DNA of 64,000 bases from Providencia stuartii (GTDB lineage: Bacteria > Pseudomonadota > Gammaproteobacteria > Enterobacterales > Enterobacteriaceae), in NCBI GenBank assembly GCA_900455155.1, contig UGUC01000002.1, positions 310,001 through 374,000 of the forward strand, read 5' to 3'. Positions within the stretch are counted from its first letter, which is position 1. Every line of letters begins with the position of its first letter. Made by a program: the position numbers and the translations under genes. The notes beneath the pieces are model-generated. The model worked only from the letters and a program-made list of their open reading frames with translations, made no database searches and was not told where the DNA came from. This document shows positions 40,265-52,812 of this stretch, piece after piece.

Positions 40265-41505
40265 TATTCGCTTTTGAGTAAGTCATTAAACATTTCGACA
40301 TCAACGGTTTCGCCTACCGCGACATGCCCACGCTCCCTTTCTAAGACGATAAAGCAGTTGGCTAAGCTAAAGGAGCTAAATACATGTGAGCCTTGGTGGC
40401 CAGTTGTTGCAACTTGCAGTTGCCCATCTTCATTGACGCTTAGGATCCCGCGTTGAAAATCCAGACGACCGGGGCTTTTTTTCAACGGTGTGGTAACAGG
40501 AACTTTAAATTTCATTGGCGCTTTCCATTGGCTATTCCCAGAAAGGCGAGCAATCAACGGCTGCACGAGTTGATAAAAGGTGAGTGCTGCGGAAACTGGG
40601 TTACCCGGTAATCCACAAAACCACGCTGAATGGAGTTTACCAAAAGCAAATGGTTTACCGGGTTTGATTGCTAGCTTCCAGAAGCCGATTTCTCCTAGCT
40701 CCTCTAAAATTTGTTTGGTGTAATCCGCTTCACCCACGGAGACGCCACCACTACTAATCACTAAATCAGCTTGGTTATCTGCATCAATAAAGGTCTGCTT
40801 GAGCTTTTCAGGGGAATCAGGAATAACACCAAGGTCGATAACCTCACAGTTAAGTTTTTCGAGCATTAGGCGAACAGTAAAACGGTTAGTGTCGTAGATC
40901 TGCCCCTCTTTGAGTGGTTGACCCACCGCTTGCAACTCATCTCCCGTAGAAAATACCGCAACTTTTAGACGGCGGTGTACATCAACCGTTGAAATACCCA
41001 AAGAAGCAATAAGAGGCAATTGAGCCGTGGATAGCAGAGTACCCGCGGGGATCACACTACTACCTTTTGCGATATCTTCCCCAGCACGGCGGATATTGCT
41101 GCCTTTTTTAACTGTACCTGTAAACACGACCCCTTGAGCTGTCTCTTCCGTTTCCTCTTGCATGACGACAGTATCGACACCTTGTGGAATAGGGGCGCCA
41201 GTCATAATGCGCACACAGCTACCGTGCGGAAGCTCCCCTTGCATTGGTTGACCTGCGAATGATTTTCCTGCTACAGGCATAGGGGTTTTCCCATCCCACT
41301 CAGCGAAACGAAAACCATATCCATCCATTGCAGAGTTATCAAATGGGGGAACATTCATTGGCGAGGTGATGTCGGCTGCGGTGATGCGTTGGGCCGATTC
41401 TGTGAGCGGAATGCGCTCTGAGTGAGTCACTGTTTGTGTTTGAGTGAGTATTTTATCGAGTGCTTGCTCAAGTGAGATCAACCCAGCGGTATGACACATG
41501 TCCAT
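40264..41505 (-). CDS. moeA: Molybdopterin molybdenumtransferase MoeA
   Basis: Inserts molybdate into adenylated molybdopterin at low molybdate concentration. The 413-residue intact protein carries [10 protein letters not shown], the GTGDE-like STGDELQ motif, [12 protein letters not shown], and GLPGNPVSA; the C-terminal domain starts after about 330. First gene of moeAB. Together with moaACDE in this window, only mogA, moaB and the guanylyltransferase genes of the pathway are missing here. Confidence 0.97.
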   Translation of the reverse strand: MDMCHTAGLISLEQALDKILTQTQTVTHSERIPLTESAQRITAADITSPMNVPPFDNSAMDGYGFRFAEWDGKTPMPVAGKSFAGQPMQGELPHGSCVRIMTGAPIPQGVDTVVMQEETEETAQGVVFTGTVKKGSNIRRAGEDIAKGSSVIPAGTLLSTAQLPLIASLGISTVDVHRRLKVAVFSTGDELQAVGQPLKEGQIYDTNRFTVRLMLEKLNCEVIDLGVIPDSPEKLKQTFIDADNQADLVISSGGVSVGEADYTKQILEELGEIGFWKLAIKPGKPFAFGKLHSAWFCGLPGNPVSAALTFYQLVQPLIARLSGNSQWKAPMKFKVPVTTPLKKSPGRLDFQRGILSVNEDGQLQVATTGHQGSHVFSSFSLANCFIVLERERGHVAVGETVDVEMFNDLLKSE

Positions 41506-41753
41506 TAGTACCCCTATTATTCTGCTTTGCCATTGAGGCTTAAGATTTTGTCGTGCTGCTTATTATGGCAGAGATATCGCGAGGGGTGAATGAATAGAAA
41601 TTGATTAAGAATAGCTTTTCGTTGGATTTTACGAGAAGTCTCGCGCGAATAAATGCCTTAGATAGCCCTACGGACATAAATTGTATTTTTGTTAATGTTA
41701 TGTTAAACAGTAATCTGATTAATTATTGCATTCTAAATGAAACTAAGGAATTT

Positions 41754-42923
41754 ATGGTTTCCGCCAATGAACAGGCGCACCCTAGCCGTAGCGCAGCCGC
41801 CTTCCATATTGCTTTTAGTGGATTTCTTTCGCTCGTTGTTGTTATGGGGATAGGGCGCTTTACGCTAACTCCCCAAGTCCCTTTAATGATTGAAGAGCAT
41901 CAACTTACACTCTCTACAGCCAGTGTGGTCGCTGCTTTTAATTATTTAGGGTATTTGTTGGGCTCCTTTGATGCAATGCGTGCGCGTCAACACGTTGAAA
42001 GACGCATGTGGTTGGGAATATGGGGAGCCGTTGCGATAACCTTGATTTCCGCACTTCTTGATGGCCCTATTTTACATAGTATTGCCCGTTTTTTTATTGG
42101 CTGGGCGAGTGGCATGGCACTGGTACTCGTGGTTGCTTGGGCTAATGAGAATTTAGCAAAATTAAATCGACCTGCATTAAGTGTGGCGGTATTTGCTGGA
42201 ACCGGAGCTGGAATATTTCTTAGCGGTCTGTTTGCGGTAGCCATCCAAGATTGGCAATTATCTGCCAGCCAAGGTTGGTTAATCTACGGTGGGTTAGCAC
42301 TAATTTTTAGTCTATACATTAGCTGCCATATTCCACGTACGGGGCAGTGGCATCGGCCTGTCGGGGAAATAAAAAAACTTCAGCTTACGCCAGAAATCAA
42401 GCGACTGGTATGGAGCTATGGATTGGCTGGCTTTGGTTATATTTTGCCAGCGACATTTTTATCACAAATGGCCGCGCAGCGTTTCCCTGATAGTTTATTT
42501 GCCCAATTTGTTTGGCCGGTCTTTGGTATATCCGCGGTGGTGGGCATTCTAATCGCCATGCTACTACGTAATTTCTCGACAACCCAAAACCGATTAGCGA
42601 TCACTTTATGGTTACAAGGGATCGGAATATTAATCTCAGAAGTTATTTCGGGTATTTCAGGGTTGGTGATTGCCGCAATCCTAATTGGTGGGGGGCTTAT
42701 GTGTGCGGTACAGTTGTCAATGCAACTAGGACGTGAATTGGCCCCGGAACATAACCGTTTTATGGCGGGTTTACTCACGACATGTTATGCAATCGGGCAG
42801 CTTATTGGCCCTATGTTGTCTTTTATTTCCACGACATTCACCGGAAAACTAGAGCCTGCCTTATACAGTGCGTTTATCGCATTGTGTGTCGCGGGTGGGT
42901 TAGTTTATCGCCGTTCTCGATAA
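41754..42923 (+). CDS. YbfB/YjiJ family MFS transporter
   Basis: A 389-residue major-facilitator protein with about twelve hydrophobic helices; the GIGRFTLTPQVPLM block after helix 1 and FNYLGYLLGS are typical of the YbfB/YjiJ group. The frame is open back to 41601, but that part is polar and lacks homology; ATG 41754 has AAGGA four bases upstream, so it is preferred. Substrate unknown. Divergent from moeA. Confidence 0.87.
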   Translation: MVSANEQAHPSRSAAAFHIAFSGFLSLVVVMGIGRFTLTPQVPLMIEEHQLTLSTASVVAAFNYLGYLLGSFDAMRARQHVERRMWLGIWGAVAITLISALLDGPILHSIARFFIGWASGMALVLVVAWANENLAKLNRPALSVAVFAGTGAGIFLSGLFAVAIQDWQLSASQGWLIYGGLALIFSLYISCHIPRTGQWHRPVGEIKKLQLTPEIKRLVWSYGLAGFGYILPATFLSQMAAQRFPDSLFAQFVWPVFGISAVVGILIAMLLRNFSTTQNRLAITLWLQGIGILISEVISGISGLVIAAILIGGGLMCAVQLSMQLGRELAPEHNRFMAGLLTTCYAIGQLIGPMLSFISTTFTGKLEPALYSAFIALCVAGGLVYRRSR

Positions 42924-43137
42924 AGAATAGCTCTGAAAATATGTTATTAATTATAGTTAAATGATGATATATCCGAGGGGAGCATCAAAGGCTATCCTGA
43001 TAAAATGAATATTTGTTGATGCAAATATTTCATCTGATCTATGGATGTAATGCTGGATTATCTAAACTTGCTGTTTTAGAGTACAGCGCACACCTGCATT
43101 TTCATAAAAAATCGTTATATCGTTTGTGGAGAATCTA

Positions 43138-43797
43138 ATGTCATCTCTGAGTAAAGAAGCCGAATTGGTGCATGCTGCTTTGGAAGCAAGAGGGCTTGAA
43201 ACCCCGTTGCGTATCCAACCAAAATCAGGCGAAGAGCGTAAGCAACTGATTGAAGGGCATATGACAGAGATCATGAAGTTACTGAATTTGGACTTAACTG
43301 ACGATAGCTTGGCGGATACACCAAAGCGCATCGCTAAAATGTATGTCGATGAAATTTTTTCAGGTCTAGATTACGCGAACTTCCCAAAAATCACCGTCAT
43401 TGAAAATAAAATGAAAGTTGATGAGATGGTCACTGTGCGTGATATTACCTTAACAAGTACATGTGAACACCATTTTGTTACTATTGATGGTAAGGCTACA
43501 GTTGCTTATATTCCGAAAGATAAAGTGATTGGCCTGTCAAAAATCAACCGTATTGTTCAATTTTTCTCACAACGTCCTCAAGTACAAGAACGCTTAACTC
43601 AGCAGATTTTGGTGGCCTTACAGACATTGCTAGATACTAATAATGTTGCGGTATCAATTGATGCTGTGCATTACTGTGTTAAAGCTCGAGGTATCCGTGA
43701 TGCGACCAGTGCCACCACCACCACCTCGTTGGGAGGACTGTTTAAATCTAGTCAAAACACACGTCAAGAGTTTTTGCGCGCAGTGCGTCACCTGTAA
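43138..43797 (+). CDS. folE: GTP cyclohydrolase I
   Basis: Converts GTP to dihydroneopterin triphosphate, the first step of folate synthesis. ATG at 43138 preceded by GGAG is preferred to the in-frame GTG at 43126, giving 219 residues. Zinc ligands are visible as CEHHF and HYCVKARG; the active-site block [14 protein letters not shown] and C-terminal SSLGGLFKS are conserved. Frame intact. It precedes yeiB by 6 bases, as in E. coli. Confidence 0.97.
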   Translation: MSSLSKEAELVHAALEARGLETPLRIQPKSGEERKQLIEGHMTEIMKLLNLDLTDDSLADTPKRIAKMYVDEIFSGLDYANFPKITVIENKMKVDEMVTVRDITLTSTCEHHFVTIDGKATVAYIPKDKVIGLSKINRIVQFFSQRPQVQERLTQQILVALQTLLDTNNVAVSIDAVHYCVKARGIRDATSATTTTSLGGLFKSSQNTRQEFLRAVRHL

Positions 43798-43803
43798 TCT
43801 ATT

Positions 43804-44962
43804 ATGACTGCCATATTATCGCATCGCTCCCAAGAAGGGCGAATTGATAGGCTTGATGCAACACGTGGCATCGCAATCTTAGGTATTCTATTAATGAATA
43901 TTTTTGGGTTTGCTTTGCCGCAAATGGCTTATATTAATCCTGTTTATTCTCAATCTATTAGCCAAACTGATATGGCTATTTGGGTGGTTTTTAACCTATT
44001 TATTCAGGGTAAGTTTTTAACGATTTTTTCGATTTTATTTGGTGCGACGTTAGCGTTATTACGTCGCAAAGGCGACCGATGGAATATGAGTCGTTTAGTC
44101 ATTTTGGCGGTACTAGGGCTGATTCATGGTATCGGTTTTTGGTCAGGAGATATTTTATTTGCTTATGCAGTAACGGGATGTATTGCATTACTGATATTTA
44201 AACAATATGACCCTGGCAACCTATTAAAAATAGCAGGCTTTGTCTATTTTATTGGATTAGTGAGTTTATTGTTGTTAGGTAGCACGGTGGGGTCGAGTGA
44301 TTTTTGGGTCGTTTCTGAAGAGCAAGCGTTGTACGAATCACTGGGAAACACTACGGGGGGGAGTGTTAGCTTAATCTATCGCACTCAATCGATGTTAACC
44401 ATGGTGGAAATGCTGTTTATTCAGTATGGGGTGGCAGCTGCTGGGGCTAATGATCGCGGGTTATGTCGCGATGCGCAGTGGATGGTTAAGCGGGCAATTC
44501 AGTTCCCAGCATTATCGACGTATGGCAATGCTATTAATTATTCCTGCTTTGCTTGTTCAAGCCGTATCTCTTTATATGCAAAGCCTATCAGGATGGAGTT
44601 ATTTTGCGACAGCCATTGTGGGCTATGTTGTCAACGAATTGATGTCCCCATTACAATCTTTTGGTTATATCGCCCTTATTTACGGTTTTTGGGGAACGCT
44701 ACAGCATAGTGTGTTGGCCAAAATGCTACAGTGCACGGGGCGAATGGCATTAAGTAATTACTTATTGCAAACCTTAATTTGTGTGACGATTTTTTATTAT
44801 TTAGGCTATTTCAACCATTTTTCACGGTCTGAGTTGTTGCTCTTTATTGTGCCAATTTGGGCGGTAAACCTATTATTTTCTTATTTCTGGCTCTCCTTTT
44901 TTCATCAAGGCCCGATGGAGTGGGGGTGGAGAAGGTTAACCGAAAAGTTAGATAGAATATAG
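43804..44962 (+). pseudogene. yeiB: DUF418 membrane protein YeiB, one frame break
   Basis: Polytopic inner-membrane protein. N-terminal RIDRLDATRGIAILGILLMNI is the family start; about ten hydrophobic helices follow; C-terminal part has GPMEWGWRRLT, the DUF418 end motif. An extra G in the run 44428-44431 breaks the frame at FIQYG/WQLLGLMIAGYV. The corrected length, 385 residues, equals E. coli YeiB. Function unknown. Confidence 0.9.
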
Positions 44963-45016
44963 AAAAGGCGAGATAAAACAATTCAGGCAGTTACCCTGCC
45001 TGATCGCTAGAAATTT

Positions 45017-45742
<726 letters not shown>

Positions 45743-45995
45743 TCATGGTGATAAGGCTACTTGAGTTAAATAGGGGAAGCAAGTCGGGCAACGTAAAGTC
45801 CTGTCAATCGATTTAAGGGAGGGTTCTGTCGATAGTGCAAAAATGCGAATTGGCGGCTAATAAGAAAAATCTAACCTAGTTGATGTAGATCAATTTTCTA
45901 TCTATCACTTGCGGCAGTAGGTACATGATTGTCGATTTTATTGTCAGTATGATAATAGCTCCCAACTACCCTACAAAGAATAAGAAGGAATGGGT

Positions 45996-46839
45996 ATGTC
46001 AACATTGACATCAAAATTGGAAAGCTTATTGAATAGAGGTAAAGGAACTGAACAGCGTCTTGCCCGTTTTTTGCTAGATAGTCGTGATAATTTTGTTGCA
46101 ATGAATGTGGCGGAGTTGGCTCAAGCTGCGGGAGTGAGCAGCGCATCTGTCATTCGTTTTACTCGCCAAATGGGGTATCGCGGATATTCTGATTTTAAAG
46201 TGGACTACTTATCGGATGAAAAACAATATAAAGCTGAAAGCCTCAGCGGTAGCTTGAACCCTTATGATGATACAGAGCAAATTATCGCTAAATCGGGGCA
46301 AATGTTTATTACAGCCATTGAAAAATCGCTGGAATTACTTGATCCCAACACCATGGATGAGATTGCGCAAAAAATAGTTGAAGCGAAACGTATTGTTTTA
46401 TTTGGGGTTGGTACTTCTGCGATTGTGGCTTATGACATCTTCTATAAATTAATCCGTGTAAACAAGTATGCACTATTTAGCCCTGACTTACATGTACAGC
46501 TAAGTTATTCGTCTAATGTAGATGCCGATGATCTGGTTATCGCGATCACGGCAAAAGGGAATACGCCAGACATTAACCATATGTTAAAGTTAGCAAATAA
46601 AAAAGGGTGTAGCACCATCGTATTAACCCGCTTTGGGCAAGATGAAGCCGTGCGTTTGGCGGATTTAGTCCTTCCCTATTTCTATGATGAACAGCTCTTT
46701 CAGACTGGCGTGATCACACCACAAGTTTTGCAAATGGTCGTTTTTGATACGCTGTTTTTTTAAATATTTAACACTCACCAATGAAGATGTCGTGCTTGCA
46801 TTACAGAAGGAACGAGAAGCCATAATACAATTAGGATGA
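45996..46839 (+). CDS. RpiR/MurR family transcriptional regulator, frame break near 3' end
   Basis: N-terminal HTH (NVAELAQAAGVSSASVIRFTRQMGYRGYSDFK, about residues 33-65) and C-terminal sugar-isomerase (SIS) domain (VLFGVGTSAIVAYDI, VIAITAKGNTPD). ATG 45996 has AAGGA at a proper distance and is preferred to 45990. As written it ends at 46763; taking one T from the run 46755-46761 extends it to TGA 46837-46839 with the tail VVLALQKEREAIIQLG, total about 280 residues. Ligand likely a phosphosugar. Followed after 6 bases by the TSUP transporter. Confidence 0.87.
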
Positions 46840-46845
46840 GGCAGA

Positions 46846-47616
46846 ATGATTTTTACTGAGTTAGTTATCGGTGCATTGATTGGTTTGGTTATTAGTACAA
46901 CGGGGGTCGGGGGCGGAGTTATTGTTTTACCAATATTGAGCTATTTTTTTTGGTCTTAATGCGCTGGCTGCTGTGGCGACGGCTAATTTTCTTTCGATGT
47001 TGATGAAAGTGTCATCGTCATATATGCATTTTCGTTTAGGGAATATTCCCCTTAAAGGGGCATTAATTGTGCTTGCTATCATGCTACCTAGCACATTTCT
47101 ATCAAGCCTCCTTGTTACTTGGTTGGGGGAGTCTGCCTGAATATACCCAACAAGTTGAGCGGGGGATCAATCTACTTGTTGCTGCCGCTATTATTTTTTC
47201 GCTGTACTTATTTATTCACCGTATGTTTTTTTGCCACACCGATACAAAAAACTACCCTGAAACAACATCAAATTGGGGCAATGTTTTTTCCTGCTGTGAT
47301 AGCTGGGGTCGTGCTTGGTGCGACGGGGGTTGGAGGTGGGGTGGTGGTTTTACCCATGCTATTACGTTATATGCAATTAAACATTAAGCAAGCGATTGGA
47401 ACTTCTATTGTGGTGACTACTGTCTTATCCGGCTCTTCTGCATACGCTTATGCGCAAGATGGACACACCGATTTAACATTGGCGTTAACCTTATGTGTTG
47501 GGGCATTACTGATTATGCCACTCGCAAAATATTTGCTGCTCAAACTATCAGAGCGTACCTTTCAATATCTGACATTGCTGCTGATCTTATGCAGTGCCAT
47601 TATTGATGACACTTAA
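46846..47616 (+). pseudogene. TauE/SafE (TSUP) family membrane transporter, three frame breaks
   Basis: Membrane protein of about 255 residues after correction. Both halves carry the TSUP repeat, VISTTGVGGGVIVLP and VLGATGVGGGVVVLPML. Extra bases: T8 at 46944-46951, G5 at 47125-47129, T7 at 47226-47232; removing one from each gives a continuous frame ending at TAA 47614-47616. TSUP proteins move sulfite, sulfonates or other organic anions; the substrate here is unknown. The RpiR regulator immediately upstream may control it. Confidence 0.82.
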
Positions 47617-48497
47617 GGTGGTGATAAACTGACTCTTCTCAAGATTATTGGTTGGCCATCAGCAAGCTCTGTATAGATTTCCTGATAAATAAACTCACGC
47701 TCCTCTAGTAAGTGCTTATTTGTAGAAAATGAATAGAGGTAGATCATCATCGTAAGCAAACTTGCTGCAATGACCGTAATACAGAGATTAGCAACACGTA
47801 ACTTATGGGAAACAAGTATATAAGCGATGCTGATTAAGGCGCCGATGATAGCACCACCAATATGTGCTGCATTATCAACGCCGGACTGCAATCCATTAAT
47901 TAACGTTAATGCAATCATGGCAATCAGATTATAGAGTTGGTATTTTTTGTCTACGCTGTATTACGGGATGAGGATTGGGTTTATTGATAACCACTTTGAT
48001 TAAATATATCACTGAGGCTGCTGCAATTCCCATAATCGCGCCAGAAAGCCCCAACACCGATAGTAATGTATACAGTACTATCAGTCCAAAGGTCGCTATT
48101 TGATATTTTCGTAATATTGCCAATATGCACTAAATAAGGCCGCGCCGATGCCTGAGATATAATATAAATAGCTAATAATTTGAATTTGCCGTAGGCACGT
48201 TCACAGCCGATACCTATCACAAACAATGCTAAGCAATTGAAGGCAAGGTGGCGTGCCATTAGAATGTAGCATCATACTGATTGGATAGCGCCACCAATCA
48301 CCCGTTAATGAAAGCTGATAAATATTCGCTCCAAACAAAATAAGATTACTTTCACGAGAATCAAGGGGGGATGCAAAGACGATTTGATAGAAATAGACAG
48401 CAATATTCAGTAAGACTAAAGTCAGAGTCAGCGCTATCGCGCCCAAAGAGAAGCGAGCTTTTGATTTTATTGAGAAAGGATTTTGCTGCTCTGCCAT
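47613..48497 (-). pseudogene. Rhomboid-family intramembrane serine protease, several frame breaks
   Basis: Starts MAEQQNPFSIKSKARFSLG, then a transmembrane helix (about 22-40). The rhomboid core is readable across frames: HLAFNCLALFVIGIGCERAYGK, YIIS-GIGAALFSAYW, then GASGAIMGIAAASV holding the catalytic serine (the run at about 48035 must lose one base), and AAHIGGAIIGALI with the catalytic histidine. At least four indels (about 48258, 48153, 48090, 48035, 47930) are needed. Its stop overlaps the TSUP stop on the other strand. Either degraded or poorly read; if corrected it is a complete six- or seven-helix rhomboid. Confidence 0.75.
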
Positions 48498-48836
48498 ATT
48501 ATTACTCTACAAGACGACCACTATAGTTGAAATATTATAATATAGTAATATATTTTCGTTAATTTTAATATAATTGAATGAGGATTGACGTTATCCAAAG
48601 CATAATGTGCTGTTCTCAGTGCTTTTAGTTTATGACCAGTGTTAGGAAATAAAATTATTCCATATTAAGAGTATTACCTTTTAAGTATATTCCTAATGTT
48701 GAAATAAAAGTGATCATTTCGGCAATTTCAACATAATAGTATTTCACTTAATCCAAATTTTTTATTACCATGCGTGGTTGCTTTTTAATGTTTATCAAAA
48801 AATAAATAATTATCTTTTTAAGATAGGGAGATATCG
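48498..48836. other. AT-rich spacer
   Basis: No gene seen. Contains the rhomboid promoter region on the left and that of the next gene on the right, with AGGGAGATATCG before the ATG at 48837. Confidence 0.5.
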
Positions 48837-49187
48837 ATGTCTTACGAAAACAAAAGTGTTCCAAATGAAATCAAACGCTGGAATTGGGGGGCATTTATTT
48901 TTAATATCTATTGGGGTATTGGTAATAAATCTTATTTGCCATTACTCACATTAATTCCTTTATTGAATATAGTCTGGATATTTGTTTGTGGTATTAAAGG
49001 TAATGAATGGGCTTGGAAAAATGGCGATTATGACTCTGTTGAAACCTTTATGAAGGTACAAGAGACATGGAACAGAGCTGGGTTATTTTGTTTCATTATA
49101 AGCATTGTTGTCACATTTATTATGTTCTTCTTCTTATCTTCAATAATTGCAATATTTGGAGCAGCAGCAATGCAAGGGCACTATTAA
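48837..49187 (+). CDS. Small DUF2628-like membrane protein
   Basis: A 116-residue protein with the block EIKRWNWGAFIFNIYWGIGN near the N-terminus, then hydrophobic segments at about 40-57 and 82-108, and KGNEWAWKNGDY between them. WNWGAF and KGNEWAW are typical of a small family often labelled DUF2628. No function is known. Single gene with its own terminator. Confidence 0.7.
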   Translation: MSYENKSVPNEIKRWNWGAFIFNIYWGIGNKSYLPLLTLIPLLNIVWIFVCGIKGNEWAWKNGDYDSVETFMKVQETWNRAGLFCFIISIVVTFIMFFFLSSIIAIFGAAAMQGHY

Positions 49188-49309
49188 TAGCGAATATGTC
49201 AGCAAACGCTGATGATACATCAAGATTATATAATATGTTCGCTTATTTTCAGTCTAATCATGATTGAAAAAGAGAAAGCTGAAAAAGGCCGTTAAGGTGC
49301 TATCAGATT

Positions 49310-49346
49310 AAAACCCCATGTTATTATCCTCATGGGGTTTTGTTTT
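49310..49346 (+). terminator. Intrinsic terminator after the DUF2628-like gene
   Basis: AAAACCCCATG (49310-49320) and CATGGGGTTTT (49331-49341), then GTTTTTG. Confidence 0.82.
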
Positions 49347-49546
49347 TGAATAAGTCAGTTTAAGTGACCACAATTAGGCAGTTTTCATTAGCTATTGGCA
49401 TAAAAGATATGCAGTGGCAGTTGAGTAAGTTCAAAATCGATAGCAGTCTTCATTTTCGGTATGAAATGGCCTTGATAAGAGGATTCATTGAGAGGCTGGT
49501 TTTCAATTGATATAGATGAAAAAAGTTTTTTAGACTCTAATTGATT

Positions 49547-49574
49547 AAAGCCCTAACCAAAAGGTTAGGGCTTT
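49547..49574 (-). terminator. Intrinsic terminator of maeA
   Basis: AAAGCCCTAACC (49547-49558) and GGTTAGGGCTTT (49563-49574), loop AAAA, 35 bases after the maeA stop on the minus strand. Confidence 0.82.
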
Positions 49575-49608
49575 GCCTGTAATATAAGGGTAACGTCCTT
49601 AATTACAA

Positions 49609-51300
49609 CTAAAAAGAAGTACGTTTATAAGTACGATACTCTGGTTTCCAGAAGTTACGTTCAATGGCTTCATCCAATGCATTATCAGACGTTACGGTTG
49701 CAACACCTTGCACCTGTGCCTCTTTGGCGACTTGTTTTGCAATAATACGTGAAACTTGTTGGATATCAGATAGAAGTGGTAATAGTGGGCCTTCCCCTTC
49801 TTTAGCAAGTGGTGAACATTCGGCTAATGCACGGCTTGCTGCCATTAACATTGTTTCAGTGACACGTTTTGCACCTGAAGCAATTACACCTAAACCAATA
49901 CCAGGGAAGATATAGGAGTTATTGCATTGAGCGATAGGATAGACTTTATCCTTGTAATTTACAGGTGAGAACGGGCTACCTGTTGCCACCAGTGCTTTAC
50001 CATCGGTCCAGTTAATAATATCTTCTGGGCGAGCCTCAACCCGTGATGTTGGGTTAGATAATGGCATGACAATTGGGCGTTCACAGTGTTTATGCATCTC
50101 TTTGATGATCTCTTCTGTGAATAGGCCTGCTTGACCTGAAACCCCAATTAGAATAGTAGGTTTTGCATTACGTACAACATCCAGTAAAGAGATTGAATCA
50201 CTGTTTACATCCCAATCACTTAGGTTGTTGCTGCTTTGCGTTAGCTTACTTTGGAAATCGAGGAGGTTAGGCAGTTTATCGGTTAATAAACCAAAACGGT
50301 CGACCATGTAAATGCGTGAACGCGCTTGTTCATCGCTTAACCCTTCTGATTTCATTTGTGCGATGATTTGCTCTGCAATTCCGCAACCAGCAGAGCCAGC
50401 GCCTAAGAAGGCGACACGTTGATCACTGAGTTTACTCCCCGCAGCATGGCTAGCGGCAATCAAACTACCTAAAGTGACAGCAGCAGTGCCTTGAATATCA
50501 TCGTTAAAGCAGCACAACTCATCACGGTAACGGTTGAGTAATGGCATCGCATTTTTTTGCGCAAAATCTTCAAATTGCAGCAGTACATTAGGCCAACGAC
50601 GTTTTACCGCTTGAATAAACTCATCGATAAATTGGTCATATTCTTCGCCTGTAATACGTGGATGACGCCATCCCATATACAATGGGTCATTTAAACGTTG
50701 TGGGTTATTAGTGCCGACATCAATAACAATCGGCAGGGTATAGGCTGGGCTTATACCACCACAAGCGGTGTACAGTGAAAGCTTACCGATTGGGATCCCC
50801 ATACCGCCGATACCTTGGTCACCCAAACCTAAAATACGTTCGCCATCAGTGACAACGATCACTTTAACATTTTGTTTGGTCGCATTTTGTAGCATATCAT
50901 CAATATATTCACGGTTTGGATAAGAGATGAATAAGCCACGAGCACGGCGGTAAATATCAGAGAAATGCTCACATGCTTCACCGACTGTTGGCGTATAAAT
51001 GATGGGCATCACTTCAGTCAAATGAGCATCAATCAGGCGGTAAAACAGGGTTTCGTTGGTATCTTGGATATTTCTTAGGTAGATATGTTTGTCGATATCG
51101 GTTTTGAAATCGATTAACTGGCGATAAGCACGCTCAACTTGTTCTTCAATAGTTTCTACCTGTTCAGGTAGGAGACCATATAGGTTAAAGCTAGCACGTT
51201 CTTCTTCGCTAAAAGCACTACCTTTATTTAGCAAAGGAAATTCAAGCAGGATAGGGCCTGCATAGGGAATGTACAGAGGGCGTTTTTGTTTCGTATTCAT
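49609..51300 (-). CDS. maeA: NAD-dependent malic enzyme
   Basis: Oxidatively decarboxylates malate to pyruvate with NAD+. From ATG at 51300 ([16 protein letters not shown]) the protein is 563 residues, close to E. coli MaeA (565). Conserved [39 protein letters not shown], the metal-binding FEDFAQKNA and [11 protein letters not shown], and the Rossmann [13 protein letters not shown] are visible. An upstream in-frame TTG at 51339 would add 13 residues but has no good RBS. Confidence 0.96.
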   Translation of the reverse strand: MNTKQKRPLYIPYAGPILLEFPLLNKGSAFSEEERASFNLYGLLPEQVETIEEQVERAYRQLIDFKTDIDKHIYLRNIQDTNETLFYRLIDAHLTEVMPIIYTPTVGEACEHFSDIYRRARGLFISYPNREYIDDMLQNATKQNVKVIVVTDGERILGLGDQGIGGMGIPIGKLSLYTACGGISPAYTLPIVIDVGTNNPQRLNDPLYMGWRHPRITGEEYDQFIDEFIQAVKRRWPNVLLQFEDFAQKNAMPLLNRYRDELCCFNDDIQGTAAVTLGSLIAASHAAGSKLSDQRVAFLGAGSAGCGIAEQIIAQMKSEGLSDEQARSRIYMVDRFGLLTDKLPNLLDFQSKLTQSSNNLSDWDVNSDSISLLDVVRNAKPTILIGVSGQAGLFTEEIIKEMHKHCERPIVMPLSNPTSRVEARPEDIINWTDGKALVATGSPFSPVNYKDKVYPIAQCNNSYIFPGIGLGVIASGAKRVTETMLMAASRALAECSPLAKEGEGPLLPLLSDIQQVSRIIAKQVAKEAQVQGVATVTSDNALDEAIERNFWKPEYRTYKRTSF

Positions 51301-51853
51301 GTTCCATGAAAAATCACTCTTTGGACGATTAAAAAACAACAGTCGATGTAGATCCTAAGGTAAACAGAAAATATGTACAGTGATTATTGATACAAAGAGT
51401 TAAAATATTTGTTAAATAGCATTATCTATATGATAAATAATATAATCGATTTTTTCACCATGGAAAGAAATTGTACTGGAATGGTTTTTTTAGCCATTAC
51501 TTTTTGTCAAATGGAAGGGATGGCCTATCTAGCTCAATTGTAGGGAAGCAAAGTGTAGGTTAAGTAAGATGTTTTCAATTAGAGCAATGTGTTAAATATA
51601 CATAAGAAAAATTATAGAGTTAACCTTTTCTAAGCGATAAATATTATTCTTTATCTTACGAATTTTTTATTTTAATCGCAGCGAGCTTTGTGAGTATTAA
51701 TATTTTTGATAAGAATGGTTTTATAGAATATTAAAAGATCGTATAAATCAATTGATAATCTTTAAGTCGAATTGGGCAGTACACTAAAAAGTAGAGAAGG
51801 GCTATATAACAAATTGCCGCCATACTCTCTGGCGGCAATCAGCGATAAAACGA
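51301..51853. other. Spacer between cdd and maeA with cdd terminator
   Basis: About 550 AT-rich bases without a gene; should contain the maeA promoter on its left side. A hairpin close to cdd is listed separately. Confidence 0.5.
51813..51839 (-). terminator. Terminator hairpin after cdd
   Basis: ATTGCCGCC (51813-51821) and GGCGGCAAT (51831-51839) form a GC-rich stem 15 bases past the cdd stop; on the minus strand it is followed by TTGTTATAT. Confidence 0.72.
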
Positions 51854-52741
51854 TTAATTAAGATAAATTAACTCTTTTTGTTGGCAGCCTAGTGCCTGCA
51901 ATGTATTTTCAGTGATACACCACTGTTTAACGATAGCATCTTGTTTTTCAACAAGTACCGCTTGCTCAATAGCGTGTAGGTCTTTACCTGCCATGTTTAC
52001 CATAATCAATGCGGCTTGTAGAGGAGGTAAGCTTGGGTTAAATGCTGCGTTTTCAGCATAGCGACCCGTGAATAATGAGCCATCTTTTAGCTGTAGCGCA
52101 ATGCCTGAGTGAGATTGGCTATAAGGGGCATGAGACTGGTTTGCCGCTTCGATAGCAGCACATAACAAGCGATTACGGCTTGGTGTGTTATAGCCGTGAT
52201 CAACACTATCCATTAACAGCGTTGTGATTGCTAAATCAGCCGGTCCAAACGAATCGGGTAAATAGTCATGTAATGTTGCAGGCTGGCGCTCAGGTAAACG
52301 GATTGCGATTTTACCGCCACCGCGTAATTCATTCATAAACTGGCGGCAATGGCCACAAGGTGTGTGGTTTACGGTGATGGAAGTGAGCTGTTTTTCACCT
52401 TTCATCCATGCATGGGTGACGGCACACTGTTCCGCATGGATGGTTTGTGCGATAGCGACATGGCTAAATTCCATGTTAGCACCGAAATAGAGGTTGCCAC
52501 TGATGCCTTGAGCAATCGCACCGACATTAAAGTGGGAAATTGGTGTGACGGCGTAAGCGGCTGCGAAGGGCAATAATAAAAATGCCAATTCACTATCACT
52601 ATAACCACAATCAGCTTTAAGCTGATTAACTTGTTCAGCACTCAGCATCCCTTGAAAGTCTGGCGTATCAATAATGGGTTTGAGTGCGGTTTGCAACTTT
52701 TCTGGAAGTTGAGACCAAGCGGACTTAAATCTTGAATGCAT
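51854..52741 (-). CDS. cdd: Cytidine deaminase
   Basis: Deaminates cytidine and deoxycytidine. At 295 residues it is the long homodimeric form with an active N-terminal domain and an inactive C-terminal repeat. Zinc and catalytic residues are in [13 protein letters not shown] (His, Glu) and [13 protein letters not shown] (two Cys). A strong CRP-like site lies 56 bases upstream, in keeping with CRP/CytR control of E. coli cdd. Confidence 0.97.
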   Translation of the reverse strand: MHSRFKSAWSQLPEKLQTALKPIIDTPDFQGMLSAEQVNQLKADCGYSDSELAFLLLPFAAAYAVTPISHFNVGAIAQGISGNLYFGANMEFSHVAIAQTIHAEQCAVTHAWMKGEKQLTSITVNHTPCGHCRQFMNELRGGGKIAIRLPERQPATLHDYLPDSFGPADLAITTLLMDSVDHGYNTPSRNRLLCAAIEAANQSHAPYSQSHSGIALQLKDGSLFTGRYAENAAFNPSLPPLQAALIMVNMAGKDLHAIEQAVLVEKQDAIVKQWCITENTLQALGCQQKELIYLN

Positions 52742-52796
52742 GAGATACCTCCCTAATCACTTATTTACATTCTATGTAATAAATCATTAAACCATA

Positions 52797-52812
52797 TGTG
52801 ATCAATATCACT
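52797..52812 (-). promoter_or_regulatory. CRP-binding site upstream of cdd
   Basis: TGTGA-TCAATA-TCACT matches the TGTGA-N6-TCACA consensus with one mismatch. It lies 56 bases before the cdd start codon. Confidence 0.68.

Larger units (their letters stand above)
49188..49608. other. Spacer with two terminators
   Basis: No gene seen between the stop of the small membrane protein gene and that of convergent maeA. Two clear hairpins are listed separately. Confidence 0.55.

Noticed and set aside
41601-41753. 51-residue N-terminal extension of the MFS transporter
   Set aside because: Polar, no homology expected, and no RBS; ATG at 41754 has AAGGA upstream.
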